Below are positions 17,132 to 25,677 of a stretch of 36,809 bases of DNA, in pieces (within the stretch, counting starts at the first letter, position 1; every line of letters starts with the position of its first letter). The position numbers were made by a program, and so were the translations under genes. Source of the DNA: Chamaesiphon sp. 336R_metabinner_41 (GTDB taxonomy: Bacteria; Cyanobacteriota; Cyanobacteriia; Cyanobacteriales; Chamaesiphonaceae); NCBI GenBank assembly GCA_025359915.1, contig JANYDE010000131.1, forward strand, positions 1 to 36,809, in the 5' to 3' direction. The notes under the pieces are model-generated. The model was not told the DNA's origin. It made no database searches and saw only the letters and a list, made by a program, of their open reading frames with translations.

Positions 17132-17806
17132 ATGTTTAAGTCTTGGCAACCATTACTAAATCAGGCTCTAAATCTCTTTCTCAAGCCAAATTGCCCAATG
17201 TGCGATCGAACCGCATCAGCGGTATTCTGTAAGTATTGTCAACGTCAAATCCAAGACTGTCAATTACCACATCCCGATTTATATTGGCAGGGAGATTTAC
17301 CTTTATTTGCCTGGGGTAAATATGAAAGTTCGGTCAAGCAATCGATCGGGAAGTTAAAGTATGATGGTCATAGATCGATCGGTCATCTATATGGCGAATG
17401 GCTAGCAAATAGTTGGCAAAAATCTATACCATCAGGTTCAGCAACTAAATTAGTCGTCATCCCAATTCCCCTGCATCCTGAAAAACTGGCGAGTAGAGGT
17501 TTCAATCAAGCCGAACTAATTGCGCGGAGTTTTTGTCAAATTACAGGTAATAAATTAGATCTAAGTTTACAGCGAAATCGATCGACAGTCGCTCAATTTG
17601 GACTATCAAAATCAGCACGCCAAGAAAATGTCGCAGGTGCTTTTACACTGGTGAATTCAGCTTTCAAGCCTGGTGATACAGTGTTATTGATCGATGATAT
17701 TTACACCACTGGTGCAACCGTTCGATCTGCTGCCGCAGTCATTCGATCGATCCAAGTCAAAGTCTGTGGAGTCGCAGTAATTGCCACAGGGAGAATTGAT
17801 AAGTAA
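17132..17806 (+). CDS. comF: ComF-family amidophosphoribosyltransferase-like protein
   Basis: The protein has 224 residues. The N-terminal zinc-finger-like cluster CPMCDRTASAVFCKYC (about 21-36) is followed by a type I phosphoribosyltransferase fold with the PRPP-binding loop VLLIDDIYTTGAT near 186-198. ComF proteins support DNA uptake and recombination in competent bacteria, and many cyanobacteria need comF for natural transformation. The ATG at 17132 lies 15 bases after the end of the broken antitoxin. It is convergent with the second GH10-like gene across about 25 bases. Confidence 0.88.
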   Translation: MFKSWQPLLNQALNLFLKPNCPMCDRTASAVFCKYCQRQIQDCQLPHPDLYWQGDLPLFAWGKYESSVKQSIGKLKYDGHRSIGHLYGEWLANSWQKSIPSGSATKLVVIPIPLHPEKLASRGFNQAELIARSFCQITGNKLDLSLQRNRSTVAQFGLSKSARQENVAGAFTLVNSAFKPGDTVLLIDDIYTTGATVRSAAAVIRSIQVKVCGVAVIATGRIDK

Positions 17807-17831
17807 TAAGTAATAACCTATTCCCTTTCCC

Positions 17832-19379
17832 CTATTTCAATTGACAAGAACTGCGATAATAATCTAACTCAGGTTCTTGCCAAGAAAAGGCAAAATGACT
17901 GATTGAATTAATCTGCGGGAGATTTCGACGAATACCATCCATTTGATCCTCCAGCGATGGACGACCTTCGGCTGGTTTACCCCAGGTTCCAGCGAGCGCG
18001 GGAACCACATTCGTCGTAGGTGGAGCGAAGCTCACAACGCGGCGGATTTGATCGACGATACAATTACTGCGGTTGCAAGTAGCATAAGCCATTGGATGCC
18101 ATTCATTTGTCGCAAAACGATCCCAAGGTTGCAACCGCGAATCATAGCCTCTGCGCCCAATTGGTTGATTGGCTTCAGGAAAGAATACCGAACCAGATTT
18201 AAGTCGTTGTTGCTCTACAGGTGCGACAGCTTTTTGCAAGAAATTAACAACCCCATCACTAGCATGAGCGAGGGTAAGTTGCCATAAGTCCCATTCAATC
18301 CAGGGGAATTTATCCTCGTAGGACATGTTAATTTCGTCTGCAAGGGGGGTGCGACCCTGCCACAGGGGGGAAACCTCATTGGGGTAGAGTTTATCCACCT
18401 CCTTGAGGTCATTAATCGTGATGGTACCCTTATTGAGAAATCGATCGATCAGGTCTGTACCTTTGCTATTTTGAGCTAAGGCGGCGAGCGTTTGTCTAGA
18501 TTCGTCGCTATAAATCCAGAGATCTTTGACTTGACTCGCGATCGATTGTCCGCCTTGTCCGCGTGGAAACCGAATATAATCAAACAATACGCCATCGGGA
18601 CGACGACGAACGACTTCGCGCACGAGTTTATCGTAATCAGCGCGAGCTTTGTCGCTGTAAGGATCGACAAATAAGACCGAACTGGCATCGCCATCAGTAG
18701 ATTTTTGGAAGCCTTCTTCACCTGCAAATAAAGTGGTCTCCCCACGACCATTAATTGCTACGGCTGACTGTCCTTCTGGGGTCACGCCATAGTCTGGCCC
18801 GAAATTGAGACTATACATCCAAGCATAGACCTTTAAGCCCCGTTCGTGGCCTTTTTGGATGGAGTCGGCAAGTAAATCGGTCTTTTCGGTGCCCCTTTGA
18901 GTCAGCACGGAATTCCAGGCGGTGGTATTACCCGTTCGAGGTAATAATGCTTTACCGTAGAATGTGGCGACATAGACTTGGTTATAGCCTTTGTTGACCA
19001 TGTGGTCAAAGATTTCTTCTAAAGCTCCAGGGCGAGTATCACAAGGGTACAGCCTTACCCAAATTGATTGGTTTTTTAGCCAACTCTTTTGCCTACATTG
19101 TTGGACATAATTGAGATGCTTTTTGACAATCTCGCTGTATTGCATTTGGCTAGCTCTATCGCCTTTTTGAGCAGCTACTCGCAACACATTCTTGGCACTG
19201 ACTTCTGCTGGCAAAATTTGACAATAATCTGCTGGTTGTGCCGTACTAGGTGGAGCATAGTAGCCTTGTCCGACAATGCTACTGAGCGTGAATGTGCCTG
19301 CTATTAATTTTTGATGCCAATTGTGACGATTCGGTGCCGATAGTAAGGTAGGAAAATGTTGGTGTAGCTTACAATCCAT
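17832..19379 (-). CDS. GH10-like family 10 glycosylhydrolase, long form
   Basis: The protein has 515 residues from the ATG at 19379 (MDCKLHQHFPTLLSAPNRHN); an ATG 69 bases further upstream is possible. A weak hydrophobic stretch near residues 24-42 (KLIAGTFTLSSIVGQGYYA) may be a signal peptide or anchor. The barrel begins SIWVRLYPCDTRPGALEEIF, with GYNQVYVATFYGKALLP, LKVYAWMYSLNFGPDYG and PDGVLFDYIRFPRG; the last is the GHL10/DUF4015 hallmark strand. ATNEWHPMAYATC near 430 carries more conserved residues. The substrate is unknown, probably a polysaccharide. It is a second, distinct relative of the protein at 10852-11925. Confidence 0.82.
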   Translation of the reverse strand: MDCKLHQHFPTLLSAPNRHNWHQKLIAGTFTLSSIVGQGYYAPPSTAQPADYCQILPAEVSAKNVLRVAAQKGDRASQMQYSEIVKKHLNYVQQCRQKSWLKNQSIWVRLYPCDTRPGALEEIFDHMVNKGYNQVYVATFYGKALLPRTGNTTAWNSVLTQRGTEKTDLLADSIQKGHERGLKVYAWMYSLNFGPDYGVTPEGQSAVAINGRGETTLFAGEEGFQKSTDGDASSVLFVDPYSDKARADYDKLVREVVRRRPDGVLFDYIRFPRGQGGQSIASQVKDLWIYSDESRQTLAALAQNSKGTDLIDRFLNKGTITINDLKEVDKLYPNEVSPLWQGRTPLADEINMSYEDKFPWIEWDLWQLTLAHASDGVVNFLQKAVAPVEQQRLKSGSVFFPEANQPIGRRGYDSRLQPWDRFATNEWHPMAYATCNRSNCIVDQIRRVVSFAPPTTNVVPALAGTWGKPAEGRPSLEDQMDGIRRNLPQINSISHFAFSWQEPELDYYRSSCQLK

Positions 19380-19647
19380 AGATGGTATCGATCGAAGGTC
19401 GCAGGTAGATTGGTTCAGCCTCTCAGTATAAAGGAGAAGCCAATCCACAGATCGACTTCTCCCTCAACTCTTTTAGTTCAGACAGCTAATTTAGATTTAA
19501 TGTTCCATTTGCGAATTTCTACGTTCGTAAATTGCGAAGTCTCTCAGCGTAGATATTTGGTAGATATAAATTGCCTAAAACCTAAACATTAGGAATTGCT
19601 TAAACTACTTCTACAGCTATCTCCTAAGCCAAGAACGAGAGACTAAA

Positions 19648-20049
19648 TCATGATCCCCGTTGCAATGCTAACTCAATCTGCTTGAATTTTTCTGTTAGAC
19701 TAGTTCTCAGTTTTTCTGGTAAAGGACGATTTGGGTACGCCGCGTAGTGAGCGGCGAGGGAGTTGAGCGCAGTCCGCATACTTGTAAAAGAACTAAGTTT
19801 TGTCAGTGCGGGATCCTGACGGTAGCGGGAAGAAAAGTCATTAATATTCACCCGCGCCAAAGACTGCGCGGCTGGTTTGTCTGGGGAGTCATCGGGTAAA
19901 TCCAGCACAGCTTTCATACTATTGAGGACAGTCATGGTATCCTGACGATAATTTCCGACTAGTCCACCAGAGCTAGCAGAACAGCCAGCCAAGCCAACCA
20001 CAACCACTAGTACTAAAGCAATTAACTGCGACCACAGACGTTTAAACAT
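19648..20049 (-). CDS. psb27: Photosystem II assembly/repair lipoprotein Psb27
   Basis: The protein has 133 residues. A signal peptide with lipobox LAGC (Cys23) is followed by a four-helix-bundle domain that starts NYRQDTMTVLNSMKAVLDLP, the typical Psb27 opening. Psb27 binds the lumenal side of CP43 in immature PSII and keeps the oxygen-evolving subunits off until the manganese cluster is built. Length and the lipid anchor are as expected for cyanobacteria. The roughly 200 bases between it and the GH10-like gene start contain no recognisable gene. Confidence 0.93.
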   Translation of the reverse strand: MFKRLWSQLIALVLVVVVGLAGCSASSGGLVGNYRQDTMTVLNSMKAVLDLPDDSPDKPAAQSLARVNINDFSSRYRQDPALTKLSSFTSMRTALNSLAAHYAAYPNRPLPEKLRTSLTEKFKQIELALQRGS

Positions 20050-20106
20050 GGTTTGTAATGTAAAAATTTAAAATTCCAAAATTACTATCCATCCTAGCGT
20101 GAATTA

Positions 20107-20242
20107 GGGGATAGGGGATAGGCTTTAGGGGAAAGGGGAACAGTGAACAGTGAGTTTTCTCTCCCAGTCTCCCCCAACTCCCCAACTCCCCAACTCCTTC
20201 ACTCCCTCACACCCCATCTCCCATCTCCCATCTCCCATCTCC
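20107..20242. repeat. Heptamer blocks (ggggata, cccaact, cccatct)
   Basis: ggggata copies (20107-20122) and then cccaact and cccatct copies (about 20160-20242) fill the region just before bioY. The last cccatct copy ends three to four bases before the bioY ATG, so the ribosome-binding region is itself repeat DNA. Confidence 0.85.
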
Positions 20243-20245
20243 GAC

Positions 20246-20863
20246 ATGACTAGAATTGCTCGTCCTTACATTTTAGCGTGGACGATTGTTGGCTTATTTC
20301 TAACGATCGGTGCCAACTTTATTTCAGCTTATGCGGTTAGTTCTCCATTACAATGGATTGGAGCCGGAATTACTGCTTATCCATTGGGATTTAAGTGTCA
20401 AGTTGGTGCGGTATTATTAGTAAGTTGTTTGGGTGGTAGAATTGCGGGAGTATTAGCGCAAGTTGCTTATTTATTGCTAGGATTAGTATGGCTAAAAATT
20501 TTCAATGATGGCGGTAGTTTTGAGTATATTCAGAAACCTGCTTTTGGTTATTTACTAGCATTTATACCTGGATCTTGGGTATGTGGACAGCTTGCTTTTA
20601 AGCAATTTTCCTCTAGTAAAACTGTGGTAAAGCCTGAATTAGAGTTCCTAGGATTGAGTTGTTTCTGTGGACTGCTGACGATTCATTTGTTCGGGATTAT
20701 CTATTTGCTTTTCTTTAAGTTGATTAATTCGCACCAATCGATTGATTTCAAATTATTAGATGCGATTATCAATTATTCTGTTTATCCTTTTGGTAGTCAA
20801 TTAGTGCTAGCTTGCGCGGCAACATCAATCGCGTTTGTCTTGCGACGAGTTATGTTTTATTAG
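20246..20863 (+). CDS. bioY: Biotin transporter, BioY S-component
   Basis: The protein has 205 residues from ATG 20246 (MTRIARPYILAWTIVGLFLT). The longer open frame from 20150 only translates the heptamer repeat and is rejected. Six or so hydrophobic helices are visible. The region GFKCQVGAVLLVSCLGGRIA, then GVLAQVAYLLLGLVWL, is the conserved BioY segment, and YPFGSQLVLACAATSIAF closes the protein. BioY binds biotin and works alone or with an ECF energising module, which is not in the window. lspA follows after 10 bases, so the two form an operon. Confidence 0.85.
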   Translation: MTRIARPYILAWTIVGLFLTIGANFISAYAVSSPLQWIGAGITAYPLGFKCQVGAVLLVSCLGGRIAGVLAQVAYLLLGLVWLKIFNDGGSFEYIQKPAFGYLLAFIPGSWVCGQLAFKQFSSSKTVVKPELEFLGLSCFCGLLTIHLFGIIYLLFFKLINSHQSIDFKLLDAIINYSVYPFGSQLVLACAATSIAFVLRRVMFY

Positions 20864-20873
20864 TATTCGATCG

Positions 20874-21350
20874 ATGAAGATTAAAAATTATTATTTTTGG
20901 CTGGCGGCAATCGTAAATATCACGATCGATATTATCAGTAAACGTGCAATTGTCGAAATGCTCCAAATTGAGCGAACATCTATTCCATTAATTCCCAACA
21001 TTTTTCATCTTACGTATATCCGCAATCATGGTGCTGCATTTAGCATCCTGCAAGGAAATCCCTTGTTAAGATGGTTGTCTCTGATTGTTAGCTTGATTTT
21101 AATTGCGATCGCAATTGTCAGAACTTTTGATAATATTTGGGAACAATTAGGCTTCGGTCTAATTTTAGCAGGTGCAGTTGGTAATGGGATCGATCGATTA
21201 TTCTTTGATGGCTCTGTTGTTGACTTTATCGATGTCCGAATAATTCATTTCGCTATTTTTAACTGGGCAGATGTATCGATTAATGTAGGTATTATTTGTT
21301 TATTAATTCATAGCTTTATCGATCGACCAAAGCAGTCTATTTTTCGGTGA
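20874..21350 (+). CDS. lspA: Lipoprotein signal peptidase (signal peptidase II)
   Basis: The protein has 158 residues with four hydrophobic helices. It cleaves prolipoprotein signal peptides, such as that of Psb27 in this window, at the lipidated Cys. YIRNHGAAFSI (48-58), GNGIDRL with catalytic Asp107, SVVDFID (114-120) and FNWADVSINVG with catalytic Asp133 are all intact. ATG 20874 is preferred over an upstream in-frame start at 20835 that would overlap bioY. The gene is the second in a bioY-lspA operon. Confidence 0.92.
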   Translation: MKIKNYYFWLAAIVNITIDIISKRAIVEMLQIERTSIPLIPNIFHLTYIRNHGAAFSILQGNPLLRWLSLIVSLILIAIAIVRTFDNIWEQLGFGLILAGAVGNGIDRLFFDGSVVDFIDVRIIHFAIFNWADVSINVGIICLLIHSFIDRPKQSIFR

Positions 21351-21441
21351 ATAGTGATTTGGTGCGTTGCGGCTACCGCCTAACACACCCTACTAATTCT
21401 CGCTAAAAGGTGGATAGTGGATAGTGAATGGTGGATAGTGT

Positions 21442-21530
21442 AACTATCAACTATCAACTATCAACTATCAACTATCAACTATCAACTATCAACTATCAAC
21501 TATCAACTATCAACTATCAACTATCAACTA
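21442..21530. repeat. Heptamer array, unit aactatc (about 12.7 copies)
   Basis: A near-perfect tandem array of period 7 ends three bases before the stop codon (complement 21533-21535) of fabI. The same unit occurs at 24791-24815 and 32565-32585. The array fills the convergent gap with lspA together with a gcgttgcggctaccgcctaa-type repeat at about 21362. Confidence 0.95.
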
Positions 21531-21532
21531 AC

Positions 21533-22309
21533 TTACATTCCAATCGTTTCGTAACCAGCATCTACATAGATAATCTGTCCAGTAATCCCACTTGCAAGAT
21601 CGCTAGCTAAGAAAGCGGCTGCATTACCAACTTCTGTTTGGGTAACAGTACGTTTGAGTGGAGCGACATCTTCAACGTGGTGAATCATATCCAAAATACC
21701 ACCGACAGCCGAAGAAGCCAATGTGCGAATTGGCCCAGCAGAAATCGCATTGACGCGGACATTTTGGGCACCAAATTCTGAGGCTAGATAGCGAACATTC
21801 ATTTCTAAACCAGCTTTTGCAATGCCCATCACGTTATAATTGGGGATTACTTTTACGCCGCCTAAATAAGTAAGCGTGATAATACTTCCACCCTCAGTCA
21901 TTAAATGTTTCGCCGCACCAGCTAACCGAATCAGTGAATAAGCACTAATATCCATCGCCTGGGCGAAACCAGCGCGAGAAGTCTTGCTAAAATCACCCGA
22001 TAAATCTTCCTTGTTTGCAAAAGCTAAACAGTGAATCAGAATATCAATTCGTCCCCATTTTTCGCCAACTTCTGCAAAAGTTCTATCTATCTGCTCATCA
22101 TCTTGAACATTGAGCGGAAGATAAATACTCGGATTCAGCGGTGCAACCAATTCTTCAACCTTGCGCTCCATCTTCCCCCGTTCGTCAGGTAGATAGGTAA
22201 TCCCAATATTAGCACCAGCCGCGTGCAGTTGTTGGGCGATGCCCCAGGCGATCGATCGATTGTTGGCAATTCCAGTTACTAATGCGTTTTTTCCGCTTAA
22301 ATTTAACAA
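21533..22309 (-). CDS. fabI: Enoyl-[acyl-carrier-protein] reductase (NADH)
   Basis: The protein has 258 residues of the short-chain dehydrogenase fold. The nucleotide motif VTGIANNRSIAWGIAQ (about 11-26) is the FabI version of the Rossmann glycine loop. The catalytic region around residues 145-165 reads TLTYLGGVKVIPNYNVMGIA, then KAGLE, with the Tyr-x6-Lys of FabI (Y158 and K165 region). It performs the last reduction of each fatty acid elongation cycle. The start MLNLSGKNALVTG is standard. It is divergent from ntcA. Confidence 0.95.
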   Translation of the reverse strand: MLNLSGKNALVTGIANNRSIAWGIAQQLHAAGANIGITYLPDERGKMERKVEELVAPLNPSIYLPLNVQDDEQIDRTFAEVGEKWGRIDILIHCLAFANKEDLSGDFSKTSRAGFAQAMDISAYSLIRLAGAAKHLMTEGGSIITLTYLGGVKVIPNYNVMGIAKAGLEMNVRYLASEFGAQNVRVNAISAGPIRTLASSAVGGILDMIHHVEDVAPLKRTVTQTEVGNAAAFLASDLASGITGQIIYVDAGYETIGM

Positions 22310-22370
22310 AGGTAATGATTACTCCATCTTAACTCGCACGGCTAATGATATCAGTTGCCAGTTACCTTTG

Positions 22371-22408
22371 TCCCATCTCCGAACTCCCATCTCCCATCTC
22401 CCATCTCA
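22371..22408. repeat. Heptamer array, unit cccatct
   Basis: About four copies lie in the 320-base divergent region between fabI and ntcA, some 50 bases upstream of the NtcA box. The unit is the same as that upstream of bioY. Confidence 0.85.
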
Positions 22409-22459
22409 TTCGTAGTCTATGATACAAAAAACTATTGACAAGTCAGATTAAGTATTTAG

Positions 22460-22500
22460 GTATTCTGTAATACCGTTGAATAAATGCGATCGCCTAGACT
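22460..22500 (+). promoter_or_regulatory. NtcA-activated promoter of ntcA (GTA-N8-TAC plus -10 box)
   Basis: GTA (22460-22462), 8 bases, TAC (22471-22473) is a perfect NtcA consensus site within the larger palindrome ggtatt-ctgt-aatacc (22459-22474). The -10 hexamer TAGACT (22495-22500) fits TAN3T, with 21 bases between TAC and TAG. This is the class II NtcA geometry, with the site centred near -41.5, and predicts a start near 22508. A HIP1 octamer (22486-22493) lies in the spacer. NtcA autoactivation under nitrogen limitation is established in other cyanobacteria; for this strain it is inferred. Confidence 0.8.
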
Positions 22501-22629
22501 TGAGTAAACACGCCAATTAATTTGGGTTTGTCAGAACTGAGATCTTGAGATCCTCAGTCAATTGGGTTCATATCTTGTTCGAGTCTGAAATTATAAGTCC
22601 AAATTATTTTAAGTGAGTGTAAAGTTGAG

Positions 22630-23307
22630 ATGGTGATGATGCAAGATAAACCGATCGCTACGATTTTTCAGCAAATGGCTGGGGGAGCCTTCCCGCCTGT
22701 GATTGAGACATTTGAGCGGAATAAAACTATTTTCTTTCCTGGCGATCCTGCTGAACGGGTCTATTTTCTCACGAAAGGGGCGGTAAAGTTGTCTCGCGTG
22801 TACGAAGCGGGCGAAGAGATTACGGTGGCTCTCCTGCGCGAAAATAGCGTGTTTGGAGTGCTATCTTTGATTACGGGGAATAAGTCTGACAGGTTCTATC
22901 ATGCAGTTGCATTTACATCTGTAGAGTTATTATCAGTGTCGATCGAGCAATTTGAGAAGGCTCTCAAGGAAAATCCCGAATTATCCTGGATCATGCTCAG
23001 AGGTTTATCTTCGCGGATTCTGCAAACGGAGATGATGATCGAAACATTGGCGCATCGAGATATGGGTTCACGGCTGGCTAGTTTCTTGCTGATTCTCTGT
23101 CGAGATTTTGGCGTACCTAATGGGAATGGGATCACGATCGATCTTAAATTATCACATCAAGCGATCGCCGAAGCAATTGGTTCGACTCGCGTGACGGTGA
23201 CTAGATTACTCGGTGATTTACGCGATGAAGAAAATCAGGTAATCTCGATCGACAAGAAGAAAATCACCGTTCATAATCCAGTCGCGTTGAGTCAGCAGTT
23301 TAATTAG
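22630..23307 (+). CDS. ntcA: Global nitrogen regulator NtcA
   Basis: The protein has 225 residues of the CRP/FNR family. It activates nitrogen-assimilation genes when 2-oxoglutarate is high. The effector domain contains [20 protein letters not shown], then [20 protein letters not shown], then [12 protein letters not shown]. The C-terminal HTH reads [20 protein letters not shown] (about 175-194). These match NtcA rather than other CRP members. ATG 22630 is the natural start; an ATG nine bases later is possible. The leader is about 120 bases if transcription starts near 22508, and includes an imperfect inverted repeat ctgagatct-tg-agatcctcag (about 22538-22558). Confidence 0.96.
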   Translation: MVMMQDKPIATIFQQMAGGAFPPVIETFERNKTIFFPGDPAERVYFLTKGAVKLSRVYEAGEEITVALLRENSVFGVLSLITGNKSDRFYHAVAFTSVELLSVSIEQFEKALKENPELSWIMLRGLSSRILQTEMMIETLAHRDMGSRLASFLLILCRDFGVPNGNGITIDLKLSHQAIAEAIGSTRVTVTRLLGDLRDEENQVISIDKKKITVHNPVALSQQFN

Positions 23308-23430
23308 GGTTTAAGCTTGAGGGGATTCGATCGATCGAAGATGACGCGAAGGAGATCGATTAGCTATGATATACATTCTGGGACACCGTATCAATTGGCG
23401 CAATCCCTAACTTATTTTTACTAGACTAGA

Positions 23431-24714
23431 ATGACAAAAACTAACTTAGAATTTTTAGCAGAAACAGATGCCGCGATCGCCAGTTTAATTGGTTCCGAGC
23501 TAGGTCGTCAACGGACACACCTCGAATTAATTGCTAGTGAGAACTTCACCTCGGCGGCGGTAATGGCGGCGCAGGGTTCGGTTTTAACTAATAAATATGC
23601 GGAAGGCTTACCCAGCAAGCGTTATTATGGTGGGTGTGAATTCGTCGATGAGATAGAACAAATTGCGATCGATCGAGTCAAGCAATTATTCGGTGCTACT
23701 GCTGCAAACGTTCAGCCTCACTCTGGCGCACAAGCAAACTTTGCTGTCTTCCTCGCGCTGCTCAATCCTGGCGACAAAATCATGGGGATGGACTTATCCC
23801 ACGGTGGACATCTTACCCACGGTTGTCCGGTAAGTGTCTCTGGTAAATGGTTTGAGCCTCATTACTATAACGTCAACAAAGAAACTGAGCAACTAGATTA
23901 CGACCAAATTCGCGACTTAGCCAAACAGCACAAACCAAAAATGCTGATTTGCGGTTACTCGGCATATTCTCGCACGATCGACTTCGCTAAATTCCGCGAG
24001 ATTGCTGATGAAGTAGGTGCATTCCTGATGGCGGATATTGCCCACATCGCCGGATTAGTCGCCACCGGACATCATCCCAATCCTATCCCTTACTGTGACG
24101 TAGTTACAACCACGACCCACAAAACCCTCAGAGGTCCCCGTGGTGGTTTAATTATGACCCGTGATGCAGAATTAGGCAAAAAATTTGATAAAGCCGTCTT
24201 CCCTGGTACCCAAGGTGGACCATTAGAACACGTAATTGCGGGTAAAGCAGTTGCCTTCGGCGAAGCTCTCCAGCCCGCCTTTAAGACCTATTGCGGCAAC
24301 GTGATCGCCAATGCCCAAGCTCTGGCTACTCAACTCCAACAACGGGGCTTTAAAATCGTTTCTGGTGGGACTGACAATCATCTCATGTTAGTCGATCTCA
24401 GATCGATCGGCATGACTGGAAAAGTAGCAGATTTACTAGTCAGCGGCGTAAATATCACAGCTAATAAAAATACCGTACCCTTCGATCCCGAATCTCCATT
24501 CGTCACCAGCGGTTTGCGCCTCGGTTCTCCCGCGATGACAACTCGTGGAATGGGTACGACTGAATTTACAGAGATTGCCAATATCATCGCCGATCGACTC
24601 CTAAGTCCCGAAGATGATACCGTAGCAAATAACTGTATCCGTCGCATCGCCACCCTCTGCGAAGCCTTCCCACTATATCCTCATCTGAGTATGCCTGTTC
24701 CAGCTTTGGTTTAG
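23431..24714 (+). CDS. glyA: Serine hydroxymethyltransferase
   Basis: The protein has 427 residues. It interconverts serine and glycine with tetrahydrofolate, feeding one-carbon metabolism and photorespiratory glycine use. [20 protein letters not shown] near 30, the PLP-lysine segment [14 protein letters not shown] near 225-238 and the C-terminal [17 protein letters not shown] are the family hallmarks. Length is standard. The 123-base gap after ntcA shows no terminator, so it may have its own promoter. A gggagtt heptamer array begins right after the stop. Confidence 0.97.
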   Translation: MTKTNLEFLAETDAAIASLIGSELGRQRTHLELIASENFTSAAVMAAQGSVLTNKYAEGLPSKRYYGGCEFVDEIEQIAIDRVKQLFGATAANVQPHSGAQANFAVFLALLNPGDKIMGMDLSHGGHLTHGCPVSVSGKWFEPHYYNVNKETEQLDYDQIRDLAKQHKPKMLICGYSAYSRTIDFAKFREIADEVGAFLMADIAHIAGLVATGHHPNPIPYCDVVTTTTHKTLRGPRGGLIMTRDAELGKKFDKAVFPGTQGGPLEHVIAGKAVAFGEALQPAFKTYCGNVIANAQALATQLQQRGFKIVSGGTDNHLMLVDLRSIGMTGKVADLLVSGVNITANKNTVPFDPESPFVTSGLRLGSPAMTTRGMGTTEFTEIANIIADRLLSPEDDTVANNCIRRIATLCEAFPLYPHLSMPVPALV

Positions 24715-24818
24715 ATGGGAGTTGGGAGTTGGGAGTTGGGAGTTGGGTTTCGCGCTGCTCTACCCAACCTACTACAATCCTATATTCGCCATCAACTATC
24801 AACTATCAACTATCAACT
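24715..24818. repeat. Heptamer arrays gggagtt (24715-24748) and tatcaac (24791-24818)
   Basis: The first array starts at the glyA stop and the second ends inside the stop codon of the DUF151 gene. Between them is a gttgggt...acccaacctac palindrome like that at 7227-7254. The convergent gap is therefore entirely repeat DNA. Confidence 0.9.
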
Positions 24819-25307
24819 AACTTGCCCACCATTGCGAATGAGATCGTCAGGGCGTAGATTGGAGACAAAACTGCGGAAAGCTTGACGCTCTTGTTCGTCA
24901 GCATCACGATCTACGGGAATAGACGCATCAGCGATAACTTCTTCGATTACCCAAATTGGTGCTTTAGTCCGAATGGCGATCGCAATAGCGTCACTAGGAC
25001 GAGCATCGATTTCCTTGAGGACACCATTGTTATTAATCACGATCGAAGCATAAAACGTGTTATCTTGCAACGAATTAATCGTAACTCGATCGACCTTGAT
25101 ATCACAGCTATCAAAGATATTGACCATCAGATCGTGAGTAAATGGTCTAGGTGGTGTTTGCTTTTCTAAAGCATTGACAATTGCCTTAGCTTGTTCCTGA
25201 CTGATATAAATAGGTAAAGCGCGACGATCGGCAGCATCTTTGAGTAAGATAATTGGACTGCGAGATACAGCGTCTAATGCAATACCAGCTACTTTCATTT
25301 CGATCAT
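24813..25307 (-). CDS. Bifunctional nuclease family protein (DUF151)
   Basis: The protein has 164 residues. The DUF151 core is intact: SPIILLKDAADRRALPIYIS near 17-36, then ASIVINNNGVLKEIDARPSD, then AIAIAIRTKAPIWVIEEVI. Plant members of this family show both DNase and RNase activity, which gives the name; bacterial roles are unclear. The stop codon TGA (complement of 24813-24815) lies inside the tatcaac heptamer array, so the array may have defined the C-terminus. It is divergent from ribE, with about 370 bases between. Confidence 0.88.
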   Translation of the reverse strand: MIEMKVAGIALDAVSRSPIILLKDAADRRALPIYISQEQAKAIVNALEKQTPPRPFTHDLMVNIFDSCDIKVDRVTINSLQDNTFYASIVINNNGVLKEIDARPSDAIAIAIRTKAPIWVIEEVIADASIPVDRDADEQERQAFRSFVSNLRPDDLIRNGGQVS

Positions 25308-25383
25308 GGTGCTTCCTTTGTCGTTATTTACTGATGAGGGTGGTTGAGAGCGTTAAAATTTAATATAGAAGTTGAAAGCTGAT

Positions 25384-25560
25384 TTAGCGAAAAGTGCGGT
25401 CTTGGGGTCTCCCCTGTCTTGTCTTGACGCACACAACTGGGAGGTTTCCTCCCAGTCGATGCGTCGCTGTCTCACCTTTTTTGACGGGGAACCCGTCCAA
25501 AGGTGAGCCGCTGTCTTGTCGTTTTCTTATATCTCCGACAGGAGACATAAAAACGCCGCA
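25384..25560. repeat. Composite element of three successive hairpins
   Basis: Left end: gaaaagtgcggtcttgggg (25390-25408), also found inverted at 4761-4779. Hairpin A: actgggagg (25436-25444) with cctcccagt (25448-25456), enclosed by gacgc/gcgtc. Hairpin B: ctcaccttt (25471-25479) with aaaggtgag (25499-25507), enclosing gacggg/cccgtc around GAA. Hairpin C: tctcc/ggaga at 25532-25545 within cttgtcgttttcttat...ataaaaacgccgc, the same frame as the palindrome at 2411-2456. It fills the DUF151-ribE divergent gap; small open frames here are artefacts. Confidence 0.75.
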
Positions 25561-25677
25561 AGTAGAGCATCTTTTCAAGAAAGTATAATAATCTTCAACT
25601 TTAGTGATTTGTGCAGCTATATATCAAGGATGGCTTACGAAATGCTCGATCGATAATAGTAATTTGACTGAAAAAAG

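Noticed and set aside
21428-21610. 60-residue plus-strand frame and a possible CRISPR-like array
   Set aside because: The frame is a translation of the aactatc heptamer array. The array has no spacers, so it is not CRISPR.
25384-25588. Two 64-residue frames on opposite strands
   Set aside because: Both translate the hairpin-rich composite repeat; a palindrome naturally gives mirrored open frames.
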